A stretch of 64,000 nucleotides of DNA from NCBI GenBank assembly GCA_016721195.1, contig JADKIO010000005.1, positions 804,001-868,000 of the forward strand, given 5' to 3'. Below, piece by piece: positions 24,278 through 33,824 of the stretch. Below the pieces are notes generated by a model. It was not told the origin of the DNA and searched no databases. It was given only the letters and a program-made list of their open reading frames with translations. The translations under genes were made by a program, and so were the position numbers. The DNA comes from Candidatus Geothrix skivensis (lineage in GTDB: Bacteria; Acidobacteriota; Holophagae; Holophagales; Holophagaceae). The number at the start of each line of letters is the position of its first letter. Positions within the stretch are counted from its first letter, which is position 1.

Positions 24278-25249
24278 TCAGGAAGGCTTGCCGAGGGCGC
24301 TGAGCCACTGGCGCTGGAGCCGGAGATAGGGTTGGGGATTCACGGGCTTCCCGTTCCGGCGGACCTCGTAATGGAGATGGACGCCCGTGGCGTTTCCCGA
24401 GCGTCCCATGGCCCCCAGGATATCCCCCCGGAAGACCTTCTGCCCGACTTTCACATCCAGCCGATTGAGGTGGGCGTAGAGGGTTTCCTGCTCGTGTGTA
24501 TGCCGGATCCTCACCCCCCAGCCGTAGCGATCCATCCAGCCGGCCTCCACGACCTCACCCTCGGCCGTGGCCTGGATGGGGGTATCCAGCGCATTGCTGA
24601 TGTCGAGCCCCGTGTGGTAGCCCAGCAGGCCCTCTCCGGCTTCGTTGGAACGGGAAAAGGGGCTGACCCTCACGCCGAATCCGGAGCTCAGGTAGCCCGC
24701 GGTGGGCGGAATGGAGGGCGTGCGCGTCCAGGCCCGGATCACAGGCTCCATGCGGGCCCTCACCACGGCCGCCTGCTTGGCGGTGTAGTCCAGATCCTGG
24801 CGAAGCCGGGACAGGCGCTCCTGGGTCCCCGGTGGCAGGGGGGTTGTGTCGGGCTGGCCCGGCAGTGAAGGCAGGGGGTTTCCGACAGGTGCCTTCGGGT
24901 CCAGCAGCCTCAAGAGCTCCGTATGCTGCTTTCGCAGGGTCGTCACTTCGTTTTCGAGCGCCTGGGCCTGATCGAGGGAGGACCGGATCTGCTCCTGCTG
25001 CTCCCGGGTCTCCTGCTGGAGGCGCCCGAAGCTCATGATCTTCTTGGTCGCCCAGAATCCGTAACCCGAGCCGATCATCGCCAGGGCGGAAAAGCCCGCC
25101 ACGCCGCCGATGACCCAGAGCATCATCCGCCGGGTGAGGGACCAGCGGAAGGTACGATGGCTGAAGACGACCATGACCGTAAGCCACCGCCCAGTATCAG
25201 GACGGCTGGAGCGCACGGCGCGTCGGCGTTCAGGAAGCTGAGTGGACAT
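24278..25249 (-). CDS. M23 family peptidase, membrane-anchored
   Basis: Predicted zinc endopeptidase that cleaves peptidoglycan cross-links. The 323-residue protein has a cytosolic basic N-terminus, one membrane helix (about residues 43-68, MLWVIGGVAGFSALAMIGSG), a coiled coil (about 75-115) and the LytM domain with ligands in YHTGLDI (H-x3-D) and HLHYEV (H-x-H). All the expected metal-binding residues are present. It precedes the bactofilin gene by 15 nt and follows ubiA by 60 nt on the same strand, likely one transcript with the bactofilin. Confidence 0.93.
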   Translation of the reverse strand: MSTQLPERRRAVRSSRPDTGRWLTVMVVFSHRTFRWSLTRRMMLWVIGGVAGFSALAMIGSGYGFWATKKIMSFGRLQQETREQQEQIRSSLDQAQALENEVTTLRKQHTELLRLLDPKAPVGNPLPSLPGQPDTTPLPPGTQERLSRLRQDLDYTAKQAAVVRARMEPVIRAWTRTPSIPPTAGYLSSGFGVRVSPFSRSNEAGEGLLGYHTGLDISNALDTPIQATAEGEVVEAGWMDRYGWGVRIRHTHEQETLYAHLNRLDVKVGQKVFRGDILGAMGRSGNATGVHLHYEVRRNGKPVNPQPYLRLQRQWLSALGKPS

Positions 25250-25309
25250 GGGCCCCCAGCATACCTGGGAAAGACCGTCCGGGCGATTCGGTTTCTTACA
25301 ACCAATGGA

Positions 25310-26335
25310 TTAGATCGGAGCCAGCAGGGTCTTCAATAGCCAGAATTCCAAGGCGTGGCCCATGAAAAACACGAGTCCGATGAGGCTGTTCAGGGTGAAG
25401 AAAGCCTGGTCAATGCGGGAGAGTTCCCCCTGGCGTACCAGCCACTGCTCGCGGAAGAGCATGGCGGCAACCACGCCCCAGGCGGCCCATGGCCAGAAGT
25501 GGCTGCCCATCTTCAGGTTGAAGGCACCCCAGCAGAGCAGGGCGAGGAGGTGCAGGCCGCGCGACAGGATGAGCGCCCCCCGCGTGCCCATTTTTGATGG
25601 GATCGAGTGGAGTCCCCGGGAGCGATCGAAGGTCTCGTCCTGCAGCGAATAGAGAATATCGAAGCCGGCGGTCCAGGCCAGCACGCCCCCGGACAACCAG
25701 AGCGCCGGTGCCTCGATGCGCCCCGCCACGGCGATCCAGGCCCCCAACGGTGCTCCGGCAAGGGACAGCCCCAGCACCACGTGGGCCCAGGACGTGAAGC
25801 GCTTGCAGAGGGAGTAGCCGAGGATGATGACCAGCGCCACGGGGGAGAGCGCCCAGGTCAGGGGACCCAGTGCGCCCGCAGCCAGGCCGAACAGTACGAT
25901 CCCCGCACCCAGCAGAGCCATGGCGCCAGCCCTGGAGACCCGACCGGCCGGCAGGGCTCGGCTGGCGGTGCGGGGATTCTCCGCGTCCACATCCACGTCC
26001 ACCAGCCGGTTGAAGGTCATGGCCGCGGTCCGTGCACCCACCATGGCCGCAAGGATCCAGAGGCTGGTGCGCAGGGGCGGCAGCCCCTGGGCAGCCGACA
26101 GGGCGCCGAGCAGGGCGAAGGGCAGCGCGAATACGGTGTGCTCGAACTTGATCATGTCGAGCAGTTCGTGGGCCTGGTTGAGGGAAGCCCGTTGGGAGGA
26201 AAATTGGCGTGGTGCGGAGTCGGCAGGCTGGAGGTCCACCGAGGGCGATTCCGGGCCTAGGGGCGCTTCCGGAGGATTGGCCTGGGGGCTCGGCGTGGGC
26301 CTTGAGTCTTGTTCGGAAGCGTCCATCGTGCCCAT
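25310..26335 (-). CDS. UbiA-family prenyltransferase (MqnP-like)
   Basis: Membrane prenyltransferase that attaches an isoprenoid chain to an aromatic acid. The 341-residue protein has the two Asp-rich motifs, NRLVDVDVDAENPRTASR and DILYSLQDETFDRSRGLHSI, and about eight membrane helices. The second motif in this form, with the LHSIP ending, is characteristic of the MqnP group in the futalosine route to menaquinone, but UbiA of ubiquinone synthesis looks similar. About 60 residues of Pro/Ser-rich N-terminus before MIKFEHTVFALPFALLG are unusual; the real start could be later, though no other Met lies between. Followed by the M23-bactofilin pair. Confidence 0.88.
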   Translation of the reverse strand: MGTMDASEQDSRPTPSPQANPPEAPLGPESPSVDLQPADSAPRQFSSQRASLNQAHELLDMIKFEHTVFALPFALLGALSAAQGLPPLRTSLWILAAMVGARTAAMTFNRLVDVDVDAENPRTASRALPAGRVSRAGAMALLGAGIVLFGLAAGALGPLTWALSPVALVIILGYSLCKRFTSWAHVVLGLSLAGAPLGAWIAVAGRIEAPALWLSGGVLAWTAGFDILYSLQDETFDRSRGLHSIPSKMGTRGALILSRGLHLLALLCWGAFNLKMGSHFWPWAAWGVVAAMLFREQWLVRQGELSRIDQAFFTLNSLIGLVFFMGHALEFWLLKTLLAPI

Positions 26336-26423
26336 GATCTAACGAATTCCTGGGTTTGTCTTCGCAGATCGGGCGCTGGTGAGAATCCTCTTTGGTGGGG
26401 TGCTGGGGCGGATCCGTCGTGGA

Positions 26424-29400
26424 TCACTCCAGACCCAGCCGCCGGAAATGGCTGTTGAGTTCCAGTCCGGAGAAGGGCTTGGGCAGCAGCAGGGTCCTTG
26501 GGGTACGGGCCACCAGATCCATGGCGGACTGGTCCGCCCGGCCAGTGGCAATCAGCACCGGCAGATCCGGGTGGGCGGCGCGCAGCCGGGGCAGGGTGCC
26601 CGCTCCCCCCAGGCCGGGCATGTTGAGATCCAGCAGCACGACCTCGGCGATGAGGCCCTGTTCCAGCAGCAGGAGGGCCTCCTCGCCGGATCGGGCCACC
26701 GTGGGCCGATGGCCCATGGACCTCAGCAGCTCCACCAGACTGTCCAGGATCAGCTCGTCATCGTCGACCACCAGGATGTTCAGGGGGTGCCCGGGCGGCC
26801 CTGATCGCTGGCTCGGGGTTCCGGGCAGCGGCAGGGAGCTGGTGGTCGGGAAGCGCATCAGGACAGTGGTTCCCTTCCCTGGCGAGCTGGACAGTTCCAC
26901 CTGCCCATGGTGGGCCTTCACGCTGCCGTACACGATGGCCAGGCCCAGTCCCGTGCCCTTTCCCTGATCCTTGGTGGTGAAGAAGGGATCCATGGCCTTT
27001 TCGAGCACCGCCGGCGTCATGCCCAGGCCCGTGTCCACCACTTCGAGGCAGACCGCAGCAGTCCCCTCGTTGCGGGTGCGAAGGAAGAGTGATCCGCCGC
27101 CGGGCATGGCATCCACCGCGTTCACGCAGAGGTTCATGAGGGCGTGGCTCAGCGAGGCGGGGTCCCCATGCATCAGGCCCAGTCCGGGAGCCAGCTCGGG
27201 AACGATCCGCACGCTGGCCGGGATCGTGTGCTCCAGCAGGGCCACTTCTTCCCGGATCAAATCGTTCAGATCCACGAGGCGCACTTCCTGCAGCTCCTGG
27301 CGGGCAAAGCCCAGCAGGCCCTTGACCAGGGTCCGGCCCCGGGTGCACGCCTTGAGGATGGTGTCCATGCTCTTGTGCAGGCGCGTACCTTCCGGGGCCT
27401 GCTCCTGGTGGATGGAGGCCAGGCCCATGATGGCACCCAGCACATTGTTCATGTCGTGGGCCACGCCACCGGCCAGGCTGCCGAGGCTATCCATCTTCTG
27501 GGTCTTCGCAAGCTGCTGCTCAAGGCGCAGGTGCTCAGCCTCGGCCTGCTTCCGGCTGGTGATGTCGGTCACCAGGACCGCGAACTGGCGCGGGGCGGGT
27601 TGATAGGCCGTGACCCGGTACCACCGGCCCAGATCCTTCACTTCGTCCTCGAAAGTGACGGACAGACCCGTCAGGGCGACCTGGCCGAATTCGCGGATCC
27701 AGCGCGCCTCCACCCCCGGGAGGATCTCCAGGACCCTGCGGCCGAGCCACTGTTCCCGGGGAATGCCCGTCATGGCCGCAAAGGCCGGGTTCACTTCGAG
27801 GTAGCGGTAGTCGTAGGGTTGGCCCTGCTCGTCCGTGATGAGCTCGTGGAGGGCGAAGCCTTCTTTCATGGAGTCGAACAGGCTGCGGTACTGGTGTTCG
27901 CTGCGCAGCAGGGCCAGATCAGCCCGCTTGCGCTCGGAAATATCGACGCACATGATCAGGAGGATGGGCCCCTGCGCCCCGGCAAACGCCGAGAAGTCGC
28001 AGGAGAACCAGACCTGCTTGCCGAAGGTGGACGTCACCTGGACCTCGAGGTGCTCCTCCTGGCCCGAGACAAGCACCCGCTCGGCCACGGCGAGCATGCC
28101 GCTCTCCCGCCAGGATGGGAGTTCCCGGAAGCGCTGCTGCTGGACCTGCTCCAGGCTGCCGCCCGCGTACTGGGCAAGGGCCTGGTTGGCGACGAGGCAG
28201 CGGCCCGAACGACCGTCATAGGCAGCGGCGCCAATGGGCATGGCGGCCAGCAGCTGCTCATTGAACTGCAGGGCCTCCCGCATCCGTGACTGGCTCTCCC
28301 GCAAGGCAGTCTCGATGCCCTTGCGCTCGGTGATGTCCACTAAGGAGATGAGCACCCGTTCAAGCGTCGACTCGTAGCCAGGCTGGACCACGAAGGAAAT
28401 GTCGAAAACCAGGGGCTGGCCAAGGGCGTCCAGGTGGGGACCCTCGGTCCGGAACCGGGTCTGCCCAAGGGCAAGGGCACAGAGCTCTTCCTTGAATACC
28501 TCCAGTGAGCCTGGCGTGAAGTACGCGGGGAGGTTACGGACAAGCTCCTCCTCGCTCGCTGCCTTCAGGCTGAGCACGCTGGCCCGGTTGACGCGGAGGA
28601 CGCGCACCAGGCCGGCGAGGCGGGCAACCTCTTCGGGATGCTCGGCGAAGTGGGCACGGAAATCCGTCACCCCCTGGTGTCGCAGCGCATCGAAGCTGGC
28701 CTTCACTTCGGAGAAGTCTTCCTCCCAGATGCCGATGGGGGAATCATCGAACATGGCCCGGAACCGGGCTTCGCTCTCGCGGAGCACAGTCTCGGCCTGC
28801 TTGCGCGCTGAGATGTCCCGCAGGATCACCAGGGTGAACACCTGGCCTTCCAGCTCATAGGTCGAAGCGTGGACGCTCATGTCAAAGGAGCTTTGGTCCT
28901 TGCGGAGGCCGCGGATTTCGTAGCTGGCGGGCACAGGCCGTCCGGCGGCCCGGTCCTCGACGAACTGGGTCACCTGGGCAAGGGACTCCGGCGCGATGAG
29001 CTCGAGAATGGGAGTACCGACCAGGTCTTCCTCCTGGGCGTAGCCGAATATCCTCCGGTAGGCCGGGTTCACCATGACGTGGACGCCGTCCATCGAGACG
29101 CCGATGGCATCGGTGGAGTGCTCGATGATGGCGCGCAGCCGGGATTCGCTCTCCTGGAGGAGGGTCTGGGTCCGGTTGCGCTCTGTGATGTCCCGCACGA
29201 AGACCACCAGCAGGTCCTGGTCGGGCTGGTGGGTCACGGAGATCTCAACGGGGAAGACCGAGCCGTCCTGCCGCCGGTGCTCGGACTCGAAGAGGTCCCA
29301 ACCCTGGCGGGCGATCTCTGCGATGTGCCGCCGCACTCCATCGGGACTTTCCTGCACCTCGACGTCGGTCACGCTCAGGTTCAGCAGGGCCTCCCGCGGG

Positions 29401-31967
29401 TAGCCCAGCATCCGGCAGGCGGCATCGTTGGCATCCCGGATCGAGCCATCGGGGCCGAGGAGCCAGACCCCGTCCCGGGCGGTCTGGAGCATGGTCCGGG
29501 CCTTGGCCTCGCTGTCGGCGAGGTCCTGTTCAGCCTTCCTTTGGGCAGTATGGTCCACGCAGATGCCGGCCATGCGGACTGGCCGGCCTTCCGTGTCCAG
29601 GTCGAAGGCCCCCTGGGCCCGGATCCACCGGGTCTGCCCGTTGGGCAGGACCACGCGGTACTCATTCGCGAAGGGCTTGCGCTCAGCGATCACTGTCTCC
29701 GTCCGTTCCTCGACGGCCCTTAGGTCATCCGGGTGGAGGATGCGACGCCAGGTCTCCGCCGTGGCCTGATCCCGGTTCGGATCCAGCCCGTAGAGCCGGA
29801 ACAGCTCCGGGGACCAGGTGAAACGATCACTCACCAGGTCCCACTCCCACAGGCCGGCACCGGCGGCCGTCTGGGCAAACTCGAGCCGCTCCTGAGCCTT
29901 CTCCAGGGCCAGGTGCGCCAGCTTCTCCTCGGTGATGTTCTCGTGGGTGATGACCGCCCCACCCTGGGCTGCCTGCAGCGGCAGGATGTGCATCCGGAAC
30001 CAGCGCGGCTTGGTGGGGCCGTCGCAGGGGTACTCGGCCTCGAAGTAGGGGAGGCTGCCACCCAGCACCTCCACCAGTCCCCGGCGGATGTCGGCGGTAT
30101 CGCCCGAGGCGTTCTGGCAGGAGGAGGCCATCACGTCGAGGTAGTTGACCTGCTCCACGGTGCCCACCGTGTCCCGGATGCCGTTCTCCCGGGCGAAGCG
30201 CCGCCAGGGCTCGTTGACGGCAAGGATGTTGCCGGCTCGATCGAGCACAGCCACATGAGCTTCCAGCGAATCCAGGGTCTGGTCCAGGAGCTCCTTGGCT
30301 ACCCGCAAGGACTCCGAGGATCGGGTCCGCTCGCTGATGTCTCTGACCTGAGCCAGGATCCGAGGGTGTTCACCCATCCGGATGACGGAGGCCGTCACTT
30401 CCACGGGGAATCGGGTGCCGTCCTTCCTCTGATGGATGGTCTCGAAGGTCAGGGCCGGCTGCCCGATCAGGGCGGTGAACCGCGCCCGAAAAGCCTCCAG
30501 GGCGAGGCTCGGGTCCGTCTCCACCACCGTCAGGCCGAGCAGCTCCTCGCGGGTGTAGCCCAGGGCCCGGCAGGAAGACTCGTTCACCTGGAGGTAGCGC
30601 CCGTTCTCATCGAGCAGCTCGAAGCCGTCCCCGGCCTGCTCCACCATGGCGTGCCAGCGGGCCTCGCTTTCCTGCAGGGAGGTCTCGAGCCGCCTCCGCT
30701 CGGTGAGGTCGTGCAGGGTGACCATGACGCGGTAGGGCGCTGTTTCGCCGGGATGGAATTCCGGGATGGCATTCGCCTCCAGCCAGACCCGCTCTCCAGA
30801 GCGGTGGTTGGCCACGCCCAGGACCTGCCCCATCACGGGCTTCCCGGTCCTGAGGGCCTGCATGGAGGGGTGATCGTCCGCAGGGAGGGGCTCGCCGGTC
30901 TCGCCGACCACATCCCAGGTGGGGGACACGGAGGTCCGGCCCAGGAACTCGTCCCGGCTGAGCCCGAAGAGCTTCAGTGCCGAGGCGTTCACATCGATGA
31001 GGCTCCCGTCCGCCCGCTGCCGGAACGCCCCCTGGACCATGTTCTCGAACAGGGCGCGGTAGTCCGCTTCGCTCTGGCGCAGGTCCAGTTCCGACCGCTT
31101 CCGCTCGGCGATGTCCCAGGCCAGGTCCGCCAGTCGCTGCACGGTCTGGAGATCCCGGTTGCCGTAGGGGAAGGGCTTGTTGCCCACGCCAAGCAGGGCC
31201 ACGATGCGCTCCCCCCGCAGGACGGGGGCCACCAGCTCCCGCAGCACCGTGGCATGGCCCGCGGGCATGCCCTTCTTGTGGGGCAGGCTCGCGTAGTCGT
31301 TGTGGATCACGGGCTTCCGGGCATGCACGGCATCCACCCAGACTCCGGCCTGATCCACGGCGTAATGCATCCCATGGCCTTCGGCATGGCAGAACTCGTT
31401 CTGGGTCCGGGTGCTCCAGGCCTGCAGGGTCAGGGTCTTCTGATCCTCCTCCATGAAGTGGAAGAAACCGACGCAGCTGCCCGTAAGACGCTCGGCTTCA
31501 TCAAGCGTGGCCCGCAGGATCTCCTCCAGAGTGGCGCTCGTGGCCTGTTCGGCGATGCGGGCCCGGGCGGCCAGGATCGATTCGGCCAGGTGGTGCCGGG
31601 TGATGTCATCGAAGGTGACGAGCGCACCCCCTTCCGCCGTGGGCTCGGCGAGGATCTCCAGCCAGAGGACATCGCCATCGGTCTTCACGACCCCCACCAC
31701 CTGGCGGGGCACGGCCTTGCCGGTTCGCAGTGCCAGGGCGCCCGGAGTCTCGTCCAGCGGCAGCACCTTGCCGTCTGCTGCGAGGAGGTCCCACCGACCC
31801 TCGTCCAGCCTGCGTGTCAGCAGAGACGGCCGATCGATGTCGAGCAGCCTCAAGGCCGCGGCGTTGGCATCGAGATACCGGCCGTCCTGGTTCAGCAGGA
31901 GCACGCCCTGCGGCAGGGCCTCGAACAGAGAGGACCAGGAGGCAGGGTGGCCATTGGTTTCAGGCAT
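26424..31967 (-). CDS. Giant multi-PAS hybrid histidine kinase with receiver
   Basis: A 1847-residue soluble sensor kinase. Reading from the start, PAS-type domains begin near residues 15, 305, 438, 560, 693, 823, 941, 1066, 1230 and 1356, each closing with a D-I-T/S-E-R-like linker; one GAF domain occupies about 131-300 (ILRATLDEAERLTGSCVGFF). The kinase core has the phosphoacceptor in GGVAHDMNNVLGAIMGLASI (His near residue 1504), the N-box LMNLCVNAVDAMPGGGS and the G-box DQGKGTGLGLAIVYG. A receiver domain (about 1726-1843) ends the protein, with acceptor Asp in VVLLDLNMPG and Lys in LLLPKPFS. No transmembrane segment is seen, so ligands or redox/oxygen cues must be cytosolic. It stands alone between divergent or co-directional genes. 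Confidence 0.95.
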   Translation of the reverse strand: MPETNGHPASWSSLFEALPQGVLLLNQDGRYLDANAAALRLLDIDRPSLLTRRLDEGRWDLLAADGKVLPLDETPGALALRTGKAVPRQVVGVVKTDGDVLWLEILAEPTAEGGALVTFDDITRHHLAESILAARARIAEQATSATLEEILRATLDEAERLTGSCVGFFHFMEEDQKTLTLQAWSTRTQNEFCHAEGHGMHYAVDQAGVWVDAVHARKPVIHNDYASLPHKKGMPAGHATVLRELVAPVLRGERIVALLGVGNKPFPYGNRDLQTVQRLADLAWDIAERKRSELDLRQSEADYRALFENMVQGAFRQRADGSLIDVNASALKLFGLSRDEFLGRTSVSPTWDVVGETGEPLPADDHPSMQALRTGKPVMGQVLGVANHRSGERVWLEANAIPEFHPGETAPYRVMVTLHDLTERRRLETSLQESEARWHAMVEQAGDGFELLDENGRYLQVNESSCRALGYTREELLGLTVVETDPSLALEAFRARFTALIGQPALTFETIHQRKDGTRFPVEVTASVIRMGEHPRILAQVRDISERTRSSESLRVAKELLDQTLDSLEAHVAVLDRAGNILAVNEPWRRFARENGIRDTVGTVEQVNYLDVMASSCQNASGDTADIRRGLVEVLGGSLPYFEAEYPCDGPTKPRWFRMHILPLQAAQGGAVITHENITEEKLAHLALEKAQERLEFAQTAAGAGLWEWDLVSDRFTWSPELFRLYGLDPNRDQATAETWRRILHPDDLRAVEERTETVIAERKPFANEYRVVLPNGQTRWIRAQGAFDLDTEGRPVRMAGICVDHTAQRKAEQDLADSEAKARTMLQTARDGVWLLGPDGSIRDANDAACRMLGYPREALLNLSVTDVEVQESPDGVRRHIAEIARQGWDLFESEHRRQDGSVFPVEISVTHQPDQDLLVVFVRDITERNRTQTLLQESESRLRAIIEHSTDAIGVSMDGVHVMVNPAYRRIFGYAQEEDLVGTPILELIAPESLAQVTQFVEDRAAGRPVPASYEIRGLRKDQSSFDMSVHASTYELEGQVFTLVILRDISARKQAETVLRESEARFRAMFDDSPIGIWEEDFSEVKASFDALRHQGVTDFRAHFAEHPEEVARLAGLVRVLRVNRASVLSLKAASEEELVRNLPAYFTPGSLEVFKEELCALALGQTRFRTEGPHLDALGQPLVFDISFVVQPGYESTLERVLISLVDITERKGIETALRESQSRMREALQFNEQLLAAMPIGAAAYDGRSGRCLVANQALAQYAGGSLEQVQQQRFRELPSWRESGMLAVAERVLVSGQEEHLEVQVTSTFGKQVWFSCDFSAFAGAQGPILLIMCVDISERKRADLALLRSEHQYRSLFDSMKEGFALHELITDEQGQPYDYRYLEVNPAFAAMTGIPREQWLGRRVLEILPGVEARWIREFGQVALTGLSVTFEDEVKDLGRWYRVTAYQPAPRQFAVLVTDITSRKQAEAEHLRLEQQLAKTQKMDSLGSLAGGVAHDMNNVLGAIMGLASIHQEQAPEGTRLHKSMDTILKACTRGRTLVKGLLGFARQELQEVRLVDLNDLIREEVALLEHTIPASVRIVPELAPGLGLMHGDPASLSHALMNLCVNAVDAMPGGGSLFLRTRNEGTAAVCLEVVDTGLGMTPAVLEKAMDPFFTTKDQGKGTGLGLAIVYGSVKAHHGQVELSSSPGKGTTVLMRFPTTSSLPLPGTPSQRSGPPGHPLNILVVDDDELILDSLVELLRSMGHRPTVARSGEEALLLLEQGLIAEVVLLDLNMPGLGGAGTLPRLRAAHPDLPVLIATGRADQSAMDLVARTPRTLLLPKPFSGLELNSHFRRLGLE

Positions 31968-32079
31968 GCGGCGCCGGGGCGGAGGTGGTGTCCGAATTAT
32001 GGATCGGCAGGGCTTATAACGATTGTGATCTTTGGTAAAACCGTCGGCTCGGGAGCCTGCACCGGGGGGCCTCTGGGCG

Positions 32080-33714
32080 CTACCGCTTCCGGATCATCAG
32101 GAGGGTGCGGTCATCCAGGTAGGGGGCGCCCTGGGTGAACCGATCCAGCTCGCCGAGCAGGGCTGCGTCCAGGGCCAGCAGGGGCTGGTGCCGTTGGGCC
32201 ACCGCCAGGGTGGTGAGGGCCTCGGCACCGAACTCCTCATCTTGTCGATCCGCGGCTTCGGTGATGCCATCGGTATAGACCAGCAGCAGGTCTCCGGGGC
32301 CCAACTGCAGGGTAGCCTCCCCGTAGGGGTTGCCCGGCAGCATGGCCAGGGGCAGGCCCTGGGCTTCCAAAGCCTGGAAGGTGGCATCCGGCCGAATGAA
32401 GAGCGCCGGGTTGTGGCCCGCGTTGGTGTAGGTGAGCTCGCCGGTCAGGGGATCGAGGAGGGCGAGGAAGGCCGTGACGAAGCGCCGACCGTCGGTATGG
32501 CGGGCCAGCATCTTGGAAAGCTGGAAGGCGAGATCCGCCGTGGACAGGTCGCGTTCGGTCCAGGCCTCCAGGGTCGCCTGCAGGGAGGCCATCAGAAGAC
32601 CCGGACCCAGGCCCTTGCCGCTCACGTCCGCCAGGCAGAACAGCCAGCGCCCATCGCTCCTGGGCCACCAGCCGAAGAGGTCGCCCGAGACCTGCCGGCT
32701 GGGCAGGTTGTTGCCGTGCACCTCATAGCCGTCGATATCCGGCGGAAAGCCTGGGAGCAGGCCCTGCTGGATGTGGCGGGCCAGATCCAGCTCCTGGTCC
32801 ACCTTCTTGCGGGCCATGGCCTCTTCCCGCATGCGGCCCTGCTCCAGCTTGGCGGTGGCCAGGTGGGCCAGGATGCTGGCCAAGCGCAGATCCTCCTCGT
32901 TGAAGGGCCGCCGGGGCATGTGGGAATCCAGGTACAGCAAGCCCTTCACCACCCCCTGGTGCTCCAGGGGGGTGACCATGGCCGAGGTGACACCGCTGAG
33001 CACCAGGGAGGGGGAGGCCAGGCTCTGGTTTTCGGCCAGGTCGTTGAAGAGCACCGACTCCTTGCGCTCGAGGGCGGCGTCCACCAGGCTGCGGGCCAGG
33101 AGGATGGGCTGTTTCCCTTCGGGCCCCCGGGAGGCCACCGTCTGGAGGCCTGCCTTTCCGTCCAGGATCAGCACTGCGGCCCGCCAGGGCTTCAGCAGGG
33201 TCCAGAGGCGGTCCAGGAGGTGGGCCAGCAGCTGCTCGGGGGGGCTGTCCTCCAGGAGCTCCAGCGAAAGGGCCTGGAGCTCCTGGATCACCTCCCTCAG
33301 GCGCAGCGTCTCCGGCGCTTCGCTGCGTTCGGGGGCAGCACGGAGGCGCTCCAGGGGCAGCACGATGGAACCCGCCGAGGAGGAGGCATTCGTATCTGCA
33401 CCGATGTGGACCCGGGGCCCCAGGGCTGCGGAGCCGAGGCTCACGGGCACCTGTCCCAGCTGGATGGCATCCGTCTCGCCGAGGGGATGGGGCAGGGTGA
33501 TCCGCTCCCCGTTGATGAAGGTGCCATTCAGCGAACCCAGGTCCTCCAGGTGGGGAACGCCATCCTTGATCGTGATCCTGGCGTGGAGGCGACTCAGGCT
33601 GGGGTCGGGGATGGCCACGTCGTTCTGCGAAGAGCGGCCCAGTGTCCAGGACTTCGCCTCTCCCTCCAACGGGATGGGTGGTCGGCCGGGAATGTGCAAG
33701 ACCAGCGTCTTCAT
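32080..33714 (-). CDS. FHA-GAF-PP2C (SpoIIE-type) phosphatase
   Basis: A 544-residue protein with an N-terminal FHA domain (about 20-100; WTLGRSSQNDVAIPDPSLSR, with the SRLHA and NGTFING core motifs), a GAF domain (about 150-315) and a C-terminal PP2C/SpoIIE domain (about 340-543) with metal-ligand segments VSGDLFGWW, LADVSGKGLGPGLLMASL and the late LLLVYTDGITEA and DDRTLLMI. The family controls sigma-factor partner switches or reverses Ser/Thr phosphorylation. Here the FHA reader and a phosphatase are one protein, beside two Ser/Thr kinases. It is divergent from the kinase gene at 33825. Confidence 0.93.
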   Translation of the reverse strand: MKTLVLHIPGRPPIPLEGEAKSWTLGRSSQNDVAIPDPSLSRLHARITIKDGVPHLEDLGSLNGTFINGERITLPHPLGETDAIQLGQVPVSLGSAALGPRVHIGADTNASSSAGSIVLPLERLRAAPERSEAPETLRLREVIQELQALSLELLEDSPPEQLLAHLLDRLWTLLKPWRAAVLILDGKAGLQTVASRGPEGKQPILLARSLVDAALERKESVLFNDLAENQSLASPSLVLSGVTSAMVTPLEHQGVVKGLLYLDSHMPRRPFNEEDLRLASILAHLATAKLEQGRMREEAMARKKVDQELDLARHIQQGLLPGFPPDIDGYEVHGNNLPSRQVSGDLFGWWPRSDGRWLFCLADVSGKGLGPGLLMASLQATLEAWTERDLSTADLAFQLSKMLARHTDGRRFVTAFLALLDPLTGELTYTNAGHNPALFIRPDATFQALEAQGLPLAMLPGNPYGEATLQLGPGDLLLVYTDGITEAADRQDEEFGAEALTTLAVAQRHQPLLALDAALLGELDRFTQGAPYLDDRTLLMIRKR

Positions 33715-33824
33715 GGGGCTTTCTCAACTCATGGGTAGTTCATGGCTTGTCTGGAGATAGGAAGAAAGGTACACCACCTTTCGGCCCATGGCTTGGCCTA
33801 TGATGAACCCCACCCCAAGGAACC

